The notes under the pieces were generated by a model, which saw nothing but the letters and a program-made list of their open reading frames with translations, was not told where the DNA came from and ran no database searches. Below, in pieces: positions 27,494 to 35,828 of a DNA stretch of 64,000 nt (position 1 is its first letter; each line of letters begins with the position of its first letter). Position numbers and translations under genes: made by a program. Source of the DNA: Proteiniphilum sp. X52 (GTDB lineage Bacteria; Bacteroidota; Bacteroidia; Bacteroidales; Dysgonomonadaceae); contig NZ_RDSD01000012.1 in NCBI RefSeq assembly GCF_003712195.1, positions 62,001 through 126,000 on the forward strand. Reading direction: 5' to 3'.

Positions 27494-28368
27494 TGGCTTT
27501 ATTGAATCAATATAGTGTTATGGCCGATGTGCTGATGGAGCACAATGAGCTTATTCCTGTGCTGAACCGTTTCGGGATACGGCTTGGCGTGGGAGACAAG
27601 ACTATTGGGGAACTGTGCGATGAATACAGACTCAACCCCGACTTCATCCTTACCATCCTGAATGTCTATCTCAATGAAAACTACCTCCCTGAGGCCTCAC
27701 TTGCCCTGTTTGACGCCCAAGCCATTGCCGATTATTTCCAGTGCGCGGTGGAAAGTTATATTCACGAATTGATACCCAACATTGGAAAACACTTGAATGC
27801 TTTTGTCGTCATCAATGGTGCCGAAAATGAAGAGCTGAGAATACTCAATGACATCTTCCACAAATTCAAGGAGAAAATGACGGAACACCTGCGGAATCAA
27901 ACCCTCTTCGATGATGATTTCCCCTATGAATTGCTACACGACCTGAAGAATATTTTAATCAGGCATCTCTCCAAAGAGTTCAATCAGAATCTTATGCACG
28001 CGATCATCTTTTCCGTCCATTCTTTTGAAAAAGATCTTGCCGTCCACAACAGGTTACGTGAGAAAGTACTTCGACCCAAACTCGACGAATTGGACTCAAC
28101 CGGTATCCGACACCTGCATCATGCCATTTCCGGTGAGCATGCGCCGCAGCAACCCGACCGCCATCCCCACCAGCTTACCAGCCGGGAAGAGGAAATCCTG
28201 CGGCTTATAGTGAGAGGATACCTTAATAAAGAGATAGCGGAAAAACTGCACATCAGCCATAATACAGTCCTCACACACCGAAAGAATATCATTTCAAAAA
28301 CAGGAATTAAAACCGTGTCGGGACTCACTTTTTATGCTATCCGTAAAGGGTTGATATCCATGGGATGA
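27493..28368 (+). CDS. RIC/hemerythrin-like sensor fused to LuxR-type DNA-binding domain
   Basis: A 291-residue protein with a GTG start overlapping the upstream stop by one base. Residues 9-62 resemble the ScdA_N/DUF542 helical domain of iron-sulfur repair (RIC) proteins but without its Cys-Cys motif (here GIRLGVGDKT). Residues 78-200 look like a four-helix hemerythrin-like domain, with candidate iron ligands His91, His132, His149, His185 and Glu190 (DLAVHNRLREKVLRPKL). Residues 227-288 are a LuxR/GerE helix-turn-helix (LTSREEEILRLIVRGYLNKEIAEKL). A di-iron domain sensing NO or oxygen and driving DNA binding is the simple reading; the partner gene supports a nitrosative-stress role. Confidence 0.82.
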   Translation: MALLNQYSVMADVLMEHNELIPVLNRFGIRLGVGDKTIGELCDEYRLNPDFILTILNVYLNENYLPEASLALFDAQAIADYFQCAVESYIHELIPNIGKHLNAFVVINGAENEELRILNDIFHKFKEKMTEHLRNQTLFDDDFPYELLHDLKNILIRHLSKEFNQNLMHAIIFSVHSFEKDLAVHNRLREKVLRPKLDELDSTGIRHLHHAISGEHAPQQPDRHPHQLTSREEEILRLIVRGYLNKEIAEKLHISHNTVLTHRKNIISKTGIKTVSGLTFYAIRKGLISMG

Positions 28369-28710
28369 ACTGTTCCGGGATTCTAAGCGAATGGTGAAAA
28401 ATTAAAACATTACCTTTATCGCGTGAAGCGCGTTGTCATATCCATGATCCAAGGTGTTGGAATCATATCCTTGACCCCCGATTTCCTCTGTTCGTTCCGT
28501 CGGGATCTGATGAGGAAATAGGGAATCACCGCAAAGATGCAATTAAGCCGGTAAATACTTTTAAAAGAGAATAAAAAGAATTATTTTTGTTCTCATTTAG
28601 AGCCGGAGGATACGGGTAATTACAACCTGTCAGGATAAACAGGGAAAAGACGTTTTCGTTAAGCAATACGAGATGAATGAACCTCAAAATAATAAATAAA
28701 ATAGCGAATT
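28369..28710. other. 342-bp spacer upstream of mutA
   Basis: No gene is visible. It contains a -7 box (28584-28591). I looked for a cobalamin riboswitch because the next gene needs B12 and did not find a convincing B12 box. The stretch 28440-28540 is GC-richer and could fold, but I see no clear terminator. Confidence 0.5.
28584..28591 (+). promoter_or_regulatory. Promoter -7 element (TATTTTTG) of the mutA operon
   Basis: A TAnnTTTG match 119 bp before the mutA start. No TTG stands at the -33 position. Confidence 0.45.
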
Positions 28711-30609
28711 ATGAGTAATCAGAGAGAGAAACTTTTCACAGGTTTTCCTCCCATTTCCACTGAAGAGTGGATGGAAGTCATCACAAAAGACCTGAAAGGG
28801 GCCGACTTCCAAAAAAAACTGGTGTGGAGGACCAACGAAGGGTTTAATGTGAATCCTTTTTATCGCGTAGAAGATATAGAAGGATCCCTTGCGGCCGAAA
28901 ATCTGCCGGGCCAGTTCCCCTATGTGCGCAGTACCAGAAAAGATAATAAGTGGTATGTGCGTCACGATATCAAAGTGAAAGACTTTGCGGAGGCTAACAG
29001 GAAAGCGCTTACCCTGCTGGAAAAGGGTGTCACCTCTTTGGGTTTTCGTCTGCCGAAGAATGCACTTTCGGCTGAAAACGTAGAGATACTCCTTCAGGGG
29101 ATCGCCCCCGACAGGGTAGAGTTGAACTTCAGCACCTGCATCTCGCGCACCATCGATCTGGCCCGCCTGGTCACGGAGTATGTCCGTTCGCAGAATCTCA
29201 ATGTGATGGAATGCCACGGTTCTATTGAATTCGATCCTTTCAGGAAAATCCTCAAAAAAGGGATTGACGAACCCGATTGGGTGGAAAAGGCAGTGGAGAT
29301 GGTGAACATTACCGCGCCGCTTCCCCGCTATCGTGCCATTACCGTATCGGGAGACAGGATGAACGATGCCGGCGCTTACAGCTATCAGGAGCTGGGATAC
29401 AGCCTGGCCTATGCAAACCAAGTGTTATCGGCGTTGATCGGGAATGGTGTCGATCCTTCCATGGCTGCGAAAAAGATAAAGTTCGAAATGGGGGTGGGGG
29501 CCAACTACTTCATGGAGATTGCGAAATTTCGCGCGGCACGTTGGCTGTGGGCCCAGATCGTGGATGCCTACAAACCGCCCTGTGCGCATGACTGCGATAA
29601 CAAATCGCCCGACGGCACCTGCCGCTGTGCCGCGAAAATGAATATACATGCCTCCACTTCTCGATTCAACCAGTCGTTGTACGACCCCTATGTGAATATG
29701 CTGCGTACCCAAACAGAGGCGATGTCCGCTACCATCGCCGCGGTCGATTCGCTTACCGTGCGTCCTTTCGACGAGGCTTTCGAGACACCTACTGCCTTTG
29801 CGGAACGGATTGCCCTCAACCAGCAACTGCTGCTGAAAGAAGAGTCTCATTTCGATAAGATCACCGATCCTTCATCAGGATCATATTATATTGAAACACT
29901 CACATCCGCTCTGGCCGAACAAGCCTGGAAGTTGTTCCTCGAAACCGAAGAGACCGGTTTCTACGAAGCCATCAAGGCAGGCACCGTACAGGATGCCATC
30001 AATGCTTCCGCCAATGCCCGCTTCAATGCGGTAGCCAACCGACGGGAAATCCTGCTGGGTACCAATCAGTATCCCAACTTCGGCGAGGCCATGAGCCAAA
30101 AGATAGAAGATGACCAGGCCCACTGTGGTTGCGGAAATGATGAGACCCACAACAGCCCGCTCAAGCGGCTCAATACGCGTCGTCTTTCCAACGCTTTCGA
30201 CGAATTGCGTCTGGCTACCGAACGGAGTGGCAGACGACCCAAAGTATTTATGCTTACCATCGGTAATCTGGCCATGCGTTTGGCACGCTCGCAGTTCTCA
30301 AGTAATTTCTTTGCTTGTGCCGGTTACGAGATCATCGACAACCTCGGATTCAAAACGGTAGAAGAGGGGGTCGATGCAGCCCGGGGCAAAGGTGCCGACA
30401 TAGTGGTGCTCTGCTCAAGCGATGATGAATATGCTGCGTTGGCCCCTGAAGCTTATAACCTTCTCAAAGGGGGAAAAGAGATTTTCGTGGTGGCCGGCGC
30501 TCCCGCCTGCGCGGACGATCTCAAGGCGATCGGTGTCGAACACTTTATCAACGTGCGCAGTAATGTGTTGGAGACGCTGAAATCATTCAATGAGAAGCTT
30601 TTGCATTAG
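28711..30609 (+). CDS. mutA: Methylmalonyl-CoA mutase small (beta) subunit
   Basis: A 632-residue protein aligned by motif with the mutase family: DLKGADFQKKLVWRTNEGFNVNPFYR at the start (named region, residues 27-52), then AGAYSYQELGYSLAYANQVL and MGVGANYFMEIAKFRAARWLWAQI of the TIM barrel. The C-terminal B12-like domain lacks the DxHxxG cobalamin-binding motif, which marks the non-catalytic subunit of the two-subunit bacterial enzyme. Two short Cys-rich insertions (HDCDNKSPDGTCRC, about 292-305, and CGCGND, about 472-477) stand out. It pairs with mutB, 1 kb downstream, to interconvert succinyl-CoA and methylmalonyl-CoA in propionate formation. Confidence 0.95.
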   Translation: MSNQREKLFTGFPPISTEEWMEVITKDLKGADFQKKLVWRTNEGFNVNPFYRVEDIEGSLAAENLPGQFPYVRSTRKDNKWYVRHDIKVKDFAEANRKALTLLEKGVTSLGFRLPKNALSAENVEILLQGIAPDRVELNFSTCISRTIDLARLVTEYVRSQNLNVMECHGSIEFDPFRKILKKGIDEPDWVEKAVEMVNITAPLPRYRAITVSGDRMNDAGAYSYQELGYSLAYANQVLSALIGNGVDPSMAAKKIKFEMGVGANYFMEIAKFRAARWLWAQIVDAYKPPCAHDCDNKSPDGTCRCAAKMNIHASTSRFNQSLYDPYVNMLRTQTEAMSATIAAVDSLTVRPFDEAFETPTAFAERIALNQQLLLKEESHFDKITDPSSGSYYIETLTSALAEQAWKLFLETEETGFYEAIKAGTVQDAINASANARFNAVANRREILLGTNQYPNFGEAMSQKIEDDQAHCGCGNDETHNSPLKRLNTRRLSNAFDELRLATERSGRRPKVFMLTIGNLAMRLARSQFSSNFFACAGYEIIDNLGFKTVEEGVDAARGKGADIVVLCSSDDEYAALAPEAYNLLKGGKEIFVVAGAPACADDLKAIGVEHFINVRSNVLETLKSFNEKLLH

Positions 30610-30636
30610 AGTGAAGAATAAAGGACAAGGAGTAAA

Positions 30637-31542
30637 GTGTTGGGAAAACTGAAAAACTGGATCATTGTGGCGCATCCCTGGGCGTTCCCCGCATCGGCAT
30701 CGCCGGCGCTGATTGCCATATCCTATCTCTTTTACCTCTATAAAAGAGGGGAGATCGCCGGATTAAACTGGACATATGGCATTTTGGCTCTTTTCGGCGC
30801 GGTCATTTTCCATATGGCGGGAAACCTGATAGGTGAGTACCATGACTATATCAGTGGAGTAGACCGCAAAGAAAAGACCGGCCCGTCGCGACTGATCGTG
30901 ATGGGGATTTTCAAACCCACAACGGTTCTCTATTATGGCTATGCGGTGCTCTTTGTCGGTATTTTATTAGGAATTTATCTCCTGTTAAATACCGGTCTTC
31001 CACTGCTGTTCATCGGCATTATCGGGATCGTCAGCTCCACGCTTTACTACAAATTCAAGTATATGGGGTTGGGAGACCTGCTTATCTTTATCTGTTACGG
31101 TTTGTCGATTGCCTTGGGAGTGGCTTATGTCATGACCGGACAATTGTTGTGGCCCATACTGCTCGTAATAACGCCTGTGGGTTTGCTCATCGTGGCCATA
31201 TTGCATGCCAATAACACGCGCGATATGCTGCAGGACAAGCAAGCCGGTATACGTACTCAGGCAATGAATATGGGGCTCGAAGGGTCTCAGGTCACCTATC
31301 AGACAATGCTTTTGGTCGCTTACCTGCTGATTGCGATCATGGTGATGATACAGATGCTCGACACCTGGGTGTTTCTGGTACTTTTCAGTTTTCCGCTAGC
31401 CATCAAGAATATTAAACTGATGAGGAAAGCGACAATGGACGACCTGGGGATTATCCGCTTTCTGGATACCCACACAGCCCAATTGGTGCTCTTATTCAGT
31501 CTGCTCATGGTGGCCGGCAATGTGATAGCTTCTTTTATATAA
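30637..31542 (+). CDS. UbiA-family prenyltransferase (MenA-like)
   Basis: A 301-residue membrane protein with a GTG start, preceded by the purine-rich AAGGAGTAAA. Eight or so transmembrane helices carry the two Asp-rich motifs of UbiA enzymes: NLIGEYHDYISGVD (first) and NNTRDMLQDKQAGIRT (second). The second motif closely resembles MenA, which adds a polyprenyl chain to 1,4-dihydroxy-2-naphthoate in menaquinone synthesis. It sits between mutA and mutB with 27- and 84-bp gaps, so it is likely in the same transcript. Whether this is the cell's MenA or a second UbiA enzyme cannot be decided here. Confidence 0.85.
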   Translation: MLGKLKNWIIVAHPWAFPASASPALIAISYLFYLYKRGEIAGLNWTYGILALFGAVIFHMAGNLIGEYHDYISGVDRKEKTGPSRLIVMGIFKPTTVLYYGYAVLFVGILLGIYLLLNTGLPLLFIGIIGIVSSTLYYKFKYMGLGDLLIFICYGLSIALGVAYVMTGQLLWPILLVITPVGLLIVAILHANNTRDMLQDKQAGIRTQAMNMGLEGSQVTYQTMLLVAYLLIAIMVMIQMLDTWVFLVLFSFPLAIKNIKLMRKATMDDLGIIRFLDTHTAQLVLLFSLLMVAGNVIASFI

Positions 31543-31577
31543 AAACAAAGGTGATTTACAATAAAAATGATCGAACC

Positions 31578-31605
31578 AAGTCCAAAAGTCCTGATTTTTG
31601 GAGCT
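31578..31605 (+). other. Hairpin in the mutB leader
   Basis: TCCAAAA (31581-31587) pairs with TTTTGGA (31596-31602), extended by AAG and CTT across a bulged base. It lies 22 bp before the mutB start and has no T-run, so it is more likely an mRNA-stability or translation element than a terminator. Confidence 0.4.
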
Positions 31606-31626
31606 TGATTCTAAAAGTCTACAAAA

Positions 31627-33774
31627 ATGAAACCAAATTTTAAAGATATTGATATTCACTCAGCCGGTTTTACATCGACCGATGTGGCGGGATGGGCTGA
31701 AAAAAACGAGATCAAAGCCGATTGGCTTACGCCGGAACAGATTCCGGTGAAGCCGGTCTATACGAAGGAAGACCTCCGGGACATGGAGCATCTGAACTAT
31801 GCCGCCGGCTTGCCGCCTTATCTGCGCGGACCCTATTCCACGATGTATGTGATGCGCCCGTGGACTATCCGCCAGTATGCCGGATTCTCCACCGCTGAAG
31901 AGTCCAATGCTTTCTACCGTCGCAACCTCGCATCGGGACAGAAAGGGCTTTCGGTGGCGTTCGACTTGCCCACGCACCGCGGTTACGATGCCGATAACGA
32001 GAGGGTAGTGGGCGACGTGGGAAAAGCCGGTGTCTCCATCTGCTCGGTGGAAGATATGAAAATATTGTTCGATGGTATCCCGCTTAACAAGATGTCGGTG
32101 TCCATGACCATGAATGGCGCCGTGCTGCCTGTCCTCGCATTCTATATCGTGGCGGCGCAGGAGCAGGGAGCGCAACTCGAGGAGATGGCCGGCACCATCC
32201 AGAACGATATCCTGAAAGAGTTTATGGTGCGTAATACCTATATCTATCCGCCGGAATTCTCGATGAAGATCATCGCGGATATCTTCGAGTTTACCTCGCA
32301 AAAGATGCCCAAATTCAATTCCATCTCCATCTCCGGATATCACATGCAGGAGGCGGGTGCCACCGCCGATATCGAGTTGGCCTACACTCTGGCTGACGGT
32401 ATCGAATATCTGCGAGCCGGCATCAACGCCGGCATCGATGTGGATGCCTTTGCTCCCCGTTTGTCGTTCTTCTGGGCTATCGGCATGAACCATTTTATGG
32501 AAATAGCCAAGATGCGGGCCGCGCGCCTGTTGTGGGCAAAGATCGTGAAGAGCTTCGGCGCCAAAAATCCCAAATCGATGGCATTGCGCACCCACTCACA
32601 GACATCGGGCTGGTCGCTCACCGAACAGGACCCGTTCAACAACGTGGGACGTACCTGTATCGAGGCGATGGCTGCCGCGCTGGGACATACCCAGTCGCTC
32701 CATACCAACGCGCTCGACGAGGCCATTGCGCTGCCGACCGATTTCTCGGCTCGTATTGCCCGTAATACACAGATCTATATACAGGAAGAGACGCAAATCA
32801 CCCGCCAGGTCGACCCATGGGCAGGCTCCTACTATGTGGAATCAATCACACAGGAACTGGTGGATAAGGCGTGGAATCTTATCCGGGAGGTCGAAGAATT
32901 GGGAGGGATGGCCAAAGCCATCGAGACGGGCATCCCCAAGATGCGTATCGAAGAGGCGGCGGCACGCACCCAGGCGCGTATCGACTCGGGTGTGCAGGCT
33001 ATCATCGGTGTGAATCGCTACAGGCTCGACCAGGAAGATCCTATCGATATTCTTGATATTGATAATACTGAAGTGCGTAAACAGCAGGTGGAACGCCTTA
33101 ACCAGTTGAAGGCCAATCGTGATAACGAGGCGGTGCAAAAGGCGCTCGACGCCATCACCCGTTGTGTGGAGACCAAACAGGGTAACCTCCTCGAACTCTC
33201 GGTGGAGGCCGCGCGGGTGCGCGCCACCCTGGGAGAGATCTCCGACGCATGTGAGAAAATAGTGGGACGTTATAATGCGGTAATCAGAACAATTTCAGGC
33301 GTGTATTCATCAGAATCGAAAGGAGCGCCGACGCTCGAGAAAGCGCGCGCCCTGACAGACCAGTTTGCCCGGAAAGAAGGGCGCAGGCCCAGGATCATGG
33401 TGGCCAAGATGGGACAGGACGGCCACGACCGCGGAGCCAAGGTGGTCGCTACCGGTTATGCCGACTGCGGCTTCGACGTGGATATGGGACCCCTGTTCCA
33501 GACGCCGGCCGAGGCGGCCCGTCAGGCCGTGGAGAATGATGTGCATGTGTTAGGGGTCTCTTCCCTGGCTGCCGGACACAAAACACTTGTGCCGCAGGTG
33601 ATCGAAGAACTGAAACGGCTGGGGCGTCCCGATATCGTGGTGATTGCCGGCGGTGTGATCCCCGCGCAGGATTACGATTTCCTTTACCGTGCCGGCGTGT
33701 CGGCCATCTTCGGGCCGGGAAGCTCCGTCACCGAATCAGCTTGCCAGATCATGCAGGTGTTGATGAATGAATAA
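31627..33774 (+). CDS. mutB: Methylmalonyl-CoA mutase large (alpha) subunit
   Basis: A 715-residue catalytic subunit. The TIM barrel includes [25 protein letters not shown] (named region, about 71-95), DLPTHRGYD and [19 protein letters not shown]; the C-terminal domain has [13 protein letters not shown] with His600 as the lower cobalt ligand, plus the [11 protein letters not shown] and [12 protein letters not shown] loops that hold the cobalamin tail. It carries out the adenosylcobalamin-dependent radical rearrangement of methylmalonyl-CoA. The gene ends the mutA-UbiA-mutB cluster before a strong terminator. Confidence 0.98.
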   Translation: MKPNFKDIDIHSAGFTSTDVAGWAEKNEIKADWLTPEQIPVKPVYTKEDLRDMEHLNYAAGLPPYLRGPYSTMYVMRPWTIRQYAGFSTAEESNAFYRRNLASGQKGLSVAFDLPTHRGYDADNERVVGDVGKAGVSICSVEDMKILFDGIPLNKMSVSMTMNGAVLPVLAFYIVAAQEQGAQLEEMAGTIQNDILKEFMVRNTYIYPPEFSMKIIADIFEFTSQKMPKFNSISISGYHMQEAGATADIELAYTLADGIEYLRAGINAGIDVDAFAPRLSFFWAIGMNHFMEIAKMRAARLLWAKIVKSFGAKNPKSMALRTHSQTSGWSLTEQDPFNNVGRTCIEAMAAALGHTQSLHTNALDEAIALPTDFSARIARNTQIYIQEETQITRQVDPWAGSYYVESITQELVDKAWNLIREVEELGGMAKAIETGIPKMRIEEAAARTQARIDSGVQAIIGVNRYRLDQEDPIDILDIDNTEVRKQQVERLNQLKANRDNEAVQKALDAITRCVETKQGNLLELSVEAARVRATLGEISDACEKIVGRYNAVIRTISGVYSSESKGAPTLEKARALTDQFARKEGRRPRIMVAKMGQDGHDRGAKVVATGYADCGFDVDMGPLFQTPAEAARQAVENDVHVLGVSSLAAGHKTLVPQVIEELKRLGRPDIVVIAGGVIPAQDYDFLYRAGVSAIFGPGSSVTESACQIMQVLMNE

Positions 33775-33802
33775 GTAAGCCCGCGCTTTTTTATATTTAC
33801 AG

Positions 33803-33856
33803 ATCCGCTCCCCAAGCCTGTCCGGATCAGACAGGCCGGGGAGCGGATTGTTTTTT
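33803..33856 (+). terminator. Strong Rho-independent terminator after mutB
   Basis: An 11-bp outer stem (ATCCGCTCCCC with GGGGAGCGGAT) and an inner stem (GCCTGTC with GACAGGC) are followed by TGTTTTTTG. It begins 28 bp past the mutB stop. Confidence 0.92.
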
Positions 33857-33969
33857 GTTTCGCTTAAGGTTTAATTCCCGACCGCTCACGGCGGAGAATA
33901 AACGCAAAGAAGATACAGGCTCTCGCCGTACCAGCGGGAGTGTGGTGGCGGCGCTGCGGAATTGCGGTT

Positions 33970-34671
33970 TTACATTTTTCCCCCGCCGCGCGAACTCACA
34001 TGATCGATAACGGGGGCGATATTGAAATATACTCTCTCCACGCCGAATCGGTTTTCTCCGAGGGTTAGATAATTTATCTTTTTGCTTGAGAGGATTTTAT
34101 CATTGCCACCAAAGTTGTAACCCAGAAAAGGAAGTATGTCGTATTCATGAGCCACCTTGATTACGTAAAACGGAGTTTTATCCGACATCCCGTCACCCGT
34201 GCCCGCGATAGCATTCTGCACAACACGCCGTTGTTGCGCCACTTTTTTATATTCTTCGGTATTGTTCTGTTGGGCATATACCAGCAGTTTGGCATTTAAC
34301 GCGCGCAGGTTGAACGGATCTTCCAGCAACAGCGCATTGGAATATTCCAGTATATTGGCATAATCAGTGGTCGAGAACGATTTTTTCGATAATACTTCTG
34401 CCAGTTTGTTGTTATATGAGGAGGTGTCGACCGGCATGTATTGAGGCTGATAGATAAAACCGAAATAGAGATGCCGTCCTTCCTCAAGGGTCATTTTCTC
34501 GTCTCCGGCCATATATTTCTCCATCAATTTGGGATAATAGTAGGTGGAAGCCGGCTCTTTTATGTTTCTTTCGATCCGCGCGAAATCGGGAGCGCTGAAA
34601 AACTCTTCCTGCGCGTGTGCCGAAAATGCCACAGCCGCGATGAGTGTGAATATGGACAATAATTTTCGCAT
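33970..34671 (-). CDS. DUF4919-like secreted protein
   Basis: A 233-residue protein with a signal peptide (cleavage after SAHAQ). The mature part begins EEFFSAPDFARIERNIKEP and contains MTLEEGRHLYFGFIYQPQY, which I recall from the DUF4919 family of Bacteroidetes, followed by helical TPR-like segments (LEYSNALLLEDPFNLRALNAKLLVY). The C-terminus is beta-rich. Function unknown. It has its own consensus promoter. Confidence 0.8.
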   Translation of the reverse strand: MRKLLSIFTLIAAVAFSAHAQEEFFSAPDFARIERNIKEPASTYYYPKLMEKYMAGDEKMTLEEGRHLYFGFIYQPQYMPVDTSSYNNKLAEVLSKKSFSTTDYANILEYSNALLLEDPFNLRALNAKLLVYAQQNNTEEYKKVAQQRRVVQNAIAGTGDGMSDKTPFYVIKVAHEYDILPFLGYNFGGNDKILSSKKINYLTLGENRFGVERVYFNIAPVIDHVSSRGGGKM

Positions 34672-34709
34672 AGCTTTCTGTTTTCTGTGTTAGTAATCAC
34701 GTTACAATG

Positions 34710-34741
34710 CAAATGTATTTTCTAAATTCGGTTTTAACAAA
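34710..34741 (-). promoter_or_regulatory. Promoter of the DUF4919 gene
   Basis: Minus strand: TTTG (34741-34738), 20-bp spacer, TACATTTG (34717-34710). The leader is about 33 nt. Confidence 0.7.
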
Positions 34742-34877
34742 AAAAATTAGATAAGAAACCTTAATAGCCTTATAAAACGAGGATGGATGATAATGATAAG
34801 CATGACCTGCCAAAAAGAACCGAAACAGAAGTGATGCACTGCTCCGGTCCAAATTTGTTTCAGTAGGGGAAAAACGG

Positions 34878-35759
34878 TTATTGTTTCCCTGAGACGGTGA
34901 CGCTTCGGTCGATCTTGGAGATGAGTCCTTGCAACACGCTGCCCGGGCCAAGTTCTACAAACTCGGTGGCGCCGTCGGCAATCATCTGCCGTACCGATTG
35001 TGTCCATTTTACCGGTGAAGTGAGCTGTGCGATCAGATTCTGCTTGATGGTGTGGGGATCTGTTTCGCCTGTGGTGGATACATTCTGGTACACAGGGCAG
35101 AGGGGGGCCGAGAAACGGGTCGATTCAATGGCATCCGACAATTCCACACGGGCAGGTTCCATCAGCGGTGAGTGGAAAGCGCCGCCTACCTTCAGGGGTA
35201 ATGCGCGTTTGGCGCCTGCCTCTTTCATCAGTTCGCAAGCTTTTTCTATTCCACTATTGGAACCGGAGATCACGATCTGTCCCGGACAGTTGTAATTGGC
35301 GGGCACAACCACGTCATCGATCGACGCGCATATCTCTTCCACCTTTTCGTCGGGAAGCGCCAGGATGGCTGCCATGGTGGAGGGATTGGCTTCACACGCC
35401 TTTTGCATGGCCAACGCGCGGGCATACACCAGTTTAAGCCCATCCTCAAATGATAAGGCTCCCGCGGTTACCAACGCTGAAAACTCTCCGAGTGAATGGC
35501 CGGCAGTCATATCCGCCTGGAACTCTTCTCCCAGCGTTTTTGCCAGAATCACCGAGTGGAGGAAGATGGCAGGCTGCGTAACCTTTGTCTGTTTCAGGTC
35601 TTCATCCGTTCCGGCAAACATCAGGTCGGTGATCCGGAACCCCAGTATTTCGTTCGCTTTTTCAAATAACTCTTTCGCCAAGGGCGATGTTTCGTACAAC
35701 TCTTTGCCCATGCCCACGAACTGGGCCCCCTGACCGGGAAATACGTATGCTTTCTTCAT
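34878..35759 (-). CDS. fabD: Malonyl-CoA:ACP transacylase FabD
   Basis: A 293-residue acyltransferase. FPGQGAQFVGMGKE opens the protein; the nucleophile is Ser89 in GHSLGEFSAL, and the catalytic His is in GGAFHSPLM (about residues 195-203). It loads malonate onto acyl carrier protein for fatty-acid synthesis. It lies 53 bp after the acyl-CoA synthetase gene, across a heptanucleotide repeat, and I see no separate promoter. Confidence 0.96.
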   Translation of the reverse strand: MKKAYVFPGQGAQFVGMGKELYETSPLAKELFEKANEILGFRITDLMFAGTDEDLKQTKVTQPAIFLHSVILAKTLGEEFQADMTAGHSLGEFSALVTAGALSFEDGLKLVYARALAMQKACEANPSTMAAILALPDEKVEEICASIDDVVVPANYNCPGQIVISGSNSGIEKACELMKEAGAKRALPLKVGGAFHSPLMEPARVELSDAIESTRFSAPLCPVYQNVSTTGETDPHTIKQNLIAQLTSPVKWTQSVRQMIADGATEFVELGPGSVLQGLISKIDRSVTVSGKQ

Positions 35760-35780
35760 ATGATTAAAACTAATTTAGTA

Positions 35781-35828
35781 GAACTTGGAACTTAGAACTT
35801 AGAACTTGGAATTTAGAACTTGGAACTT
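35781..35828. repeat. Heptanucleotide tandem repeat, GAACTTR x 7
   Basis: Seven 7-bp units (GAACTTG or GAACTTA, one GAATTTA) in the fabD/acyl-CoA synthetase spacer. The stop codon and the last few codons of the synthetase (Ser-Ser-Lys-Phe) lie within the repeat. The same unit occurs at 4115-4155. Confidence 0.85.

Noticed and set aside
28369-28710. Cobalamin riboswitch before mutA
   Set aside because: Considered because mutase needs B12, but I could not find a convincing B12-box or the conserved core; a covariance search would settle it.
31660-32595. 311-codon minus-strand frame opposite mutB
   Set aside because: It is the antisense of a strongly conserved gene in a GC-rich stretch; composition (His/Arg/Gly-rich) is that of a shadow frame.
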